This document shows, piece after piece, positions 63,001 to 64,000 of a DNA stretch of 64,000 nt; the stretch's first letter is position 1; every line of letters begins with the position of its first letter. The position numbers and the translations under genes were made by a program. The DNA is from Halictus rubicundus (Eukaryota > Arthropoda > Insecta > Hymenoptera > Halictidae). The DNA is taken from positions 248,001 to 312,000 of the forward strand of contig NW_027488819.1 of NCBI RefSeq assembly GCF_050948215.1. The letters run 5' to 3'. The notes beneath the pieces were generated by a model. It was not told the origin of the DNA, ran no database searches, and was given only the letters and a program-made list of their open reading frames with translations.

Positions 63001-64000
63001 TATCCTACCCTCTATCCTATCCTTTCGTATCCTCTATCGCATCCTATCCTCTATCCTATCCTATCCTCTATCCTAACCTATCCTCTATCCTATCCTATCC
63101 TCTATACTATCCTATCCTCTATCCTATCCTATCCTCTATCATATCCTATCCTGTATCCTATCCTATCCCCTATCCTATCCTATCCTCTATCCTATCCTAT
63201 CCTCTACAATATCGTATCCTCTATCATATCCTTTCCTCTTTTCTATAATATAATCTATCCTATCGTATCCTCTATCTTATCCTATCCTCTATACTATCCT
63301 ATCCTCTATCCTATCATATCCTCTATCCTATCCTATTCTCTATGCTATCCTATCCTCTATCATATCCTATCCTCTATCCTATCCTATCCTCTATCATATC
63401 CTATCCTCTATCCTATCCTATCCTCTATCATATCCTATCCTCTATCCTATCCTATCCTCTATCCTATCCTACCCTCTATACTATCCTATCCTCTATCCTA
63501 TCCTATCCTATCCTCCATCCTATCCTATCCTCTATCCTATCCTATCCTCTATACTATCCTATCCTCCATCCTATCCTATCCTATCCTCTATCCTATGCTA
63601 TCCTCTATCCTATCCTATCCTCTATCCTATCCTATCCTCTATCATATCCTATCCTCTATCCTATCCTATCGTCTATCCTATCATATCCTCTATCTTATCC
63701 TATCCTCTAAACTATCCTATCCTCTATCATATCCTATCCTCTATCCTCTCCTATCCTCTATCCTATCCTATCCTCTATCCTATCCTACCCTCTATCCTAT
63801 CCTTTCGTATCCTCTATCGCATCCTATCCTCTATCCTATCCTATCCTCTATCCTATCCTATCCTCTATCCTATCCTATCCTCTATACTATCCTATCCTAT
63901 CCTCCATCCTATCCTATCCTCTATCCTATCCTATCCTCTATACTATCCTATCCTCCATCCTATCCTATCCTATCCTCTATCCTATGCTATCCTCTATCCT

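Larger units (their letters stand above)
48989..64000 (+). repeat. 17-bp satellite array, right block
   Basis: Same unit and orientation as before, running off the window. It begins with the second CTATC of the copia target duplication (48989-48993). About 49.0-49.84 kb is left-family sequence matching about 11.28-12.0 kb. After that the right family with CTAAACTATCC, CTATGCTATCC, TCAACTATCC and TCTTTTCTATAATATAATC markers takes over, in repeating blocks of about 4.3-4.4 kb. The longest pure pentamer run seen, seven TATCC, is at 58254-58288. No gene is visible; + strand frames up to 672 codons (59415-61433) are satellite. Confidence 0.97.

Overview
This is eukaryotic, almost gene-free repeat DNA, most likely insect pericentromeric or subtelomeric satellite. 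About 58 of the 64 kb is one tandem array. Its basic unit on the + strand is 17 bp, TATCCTATCCTATCCTC, that is three TATCC pentamers plus TC; on the - strand this is three ATAGG pentamers plus AG. ATAGG differs by one base from the common insect telomere repeat TTAGG. Unit length also varies by whole pentamers, with one to seven TATCC per TC. The array keeps one orientation throughout. The + strand has no G except at variant positions and has no stop codons, so it yields very long but spurious open reading frames.

Layout: satellite 1-21110; a GC-rich, 5'-truncated, poly(A)-ended non-LTR retrotransposon on the - strand, 21111-22025; satellite 22026-44210; a complete Ty1/copia LTR retrotransposon on the + strand, 44211-48988; satellite 48989-64000. 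Both insertions have recognisable target-site duplications (14 bp and 5 bp). Both can be checked against uninterrupted copies of the same satellite segment elsewhere in the window.

The satellite is not a simple array. Shared variant positions show nested higher-order duplications from 34 bp to more than 13 kb: about 7.4 kb repeated at an offset of about 13.1 kb; a 1,261-bp near-perfect tandem pair; blocks at exact offsets of 4,352, 4,430, 5,109, 9,170, 9,756, 17,719, 18,144 and 37,719 bp. Marker variants divide it into a left family (about 1-24 kb, reappearing at about 42.3-49.8 kb), a middle family (about 24.4-35 kb) and a right family (about 35-42 kb and 50-64 kb).

The only protein-coding content belongs to the two mobile elements. 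The copia element has one gag-pol frame with zinc knuckle, protease, integrase, reverse transcriptase and RNase H, interrupted by a single in-frame TAG in reverse transcriptase. Its 236-bp LTRs differ at two positions, so it is young. The non-LTR fragment keeps only a short piece resembling the C-terminus of an R1-type ORF2, then a strongly structured 3' region. No host gene, tRNA, rRNA or CRISPR array was seen. The insect assignment, possibly Hymenoptera, is inference from the telomere-like pentamer, the R1-like element and the initiator-tRNA-Met primer site. It is not proven. All repeat boundaries were read by eye and the long ones are approximate.
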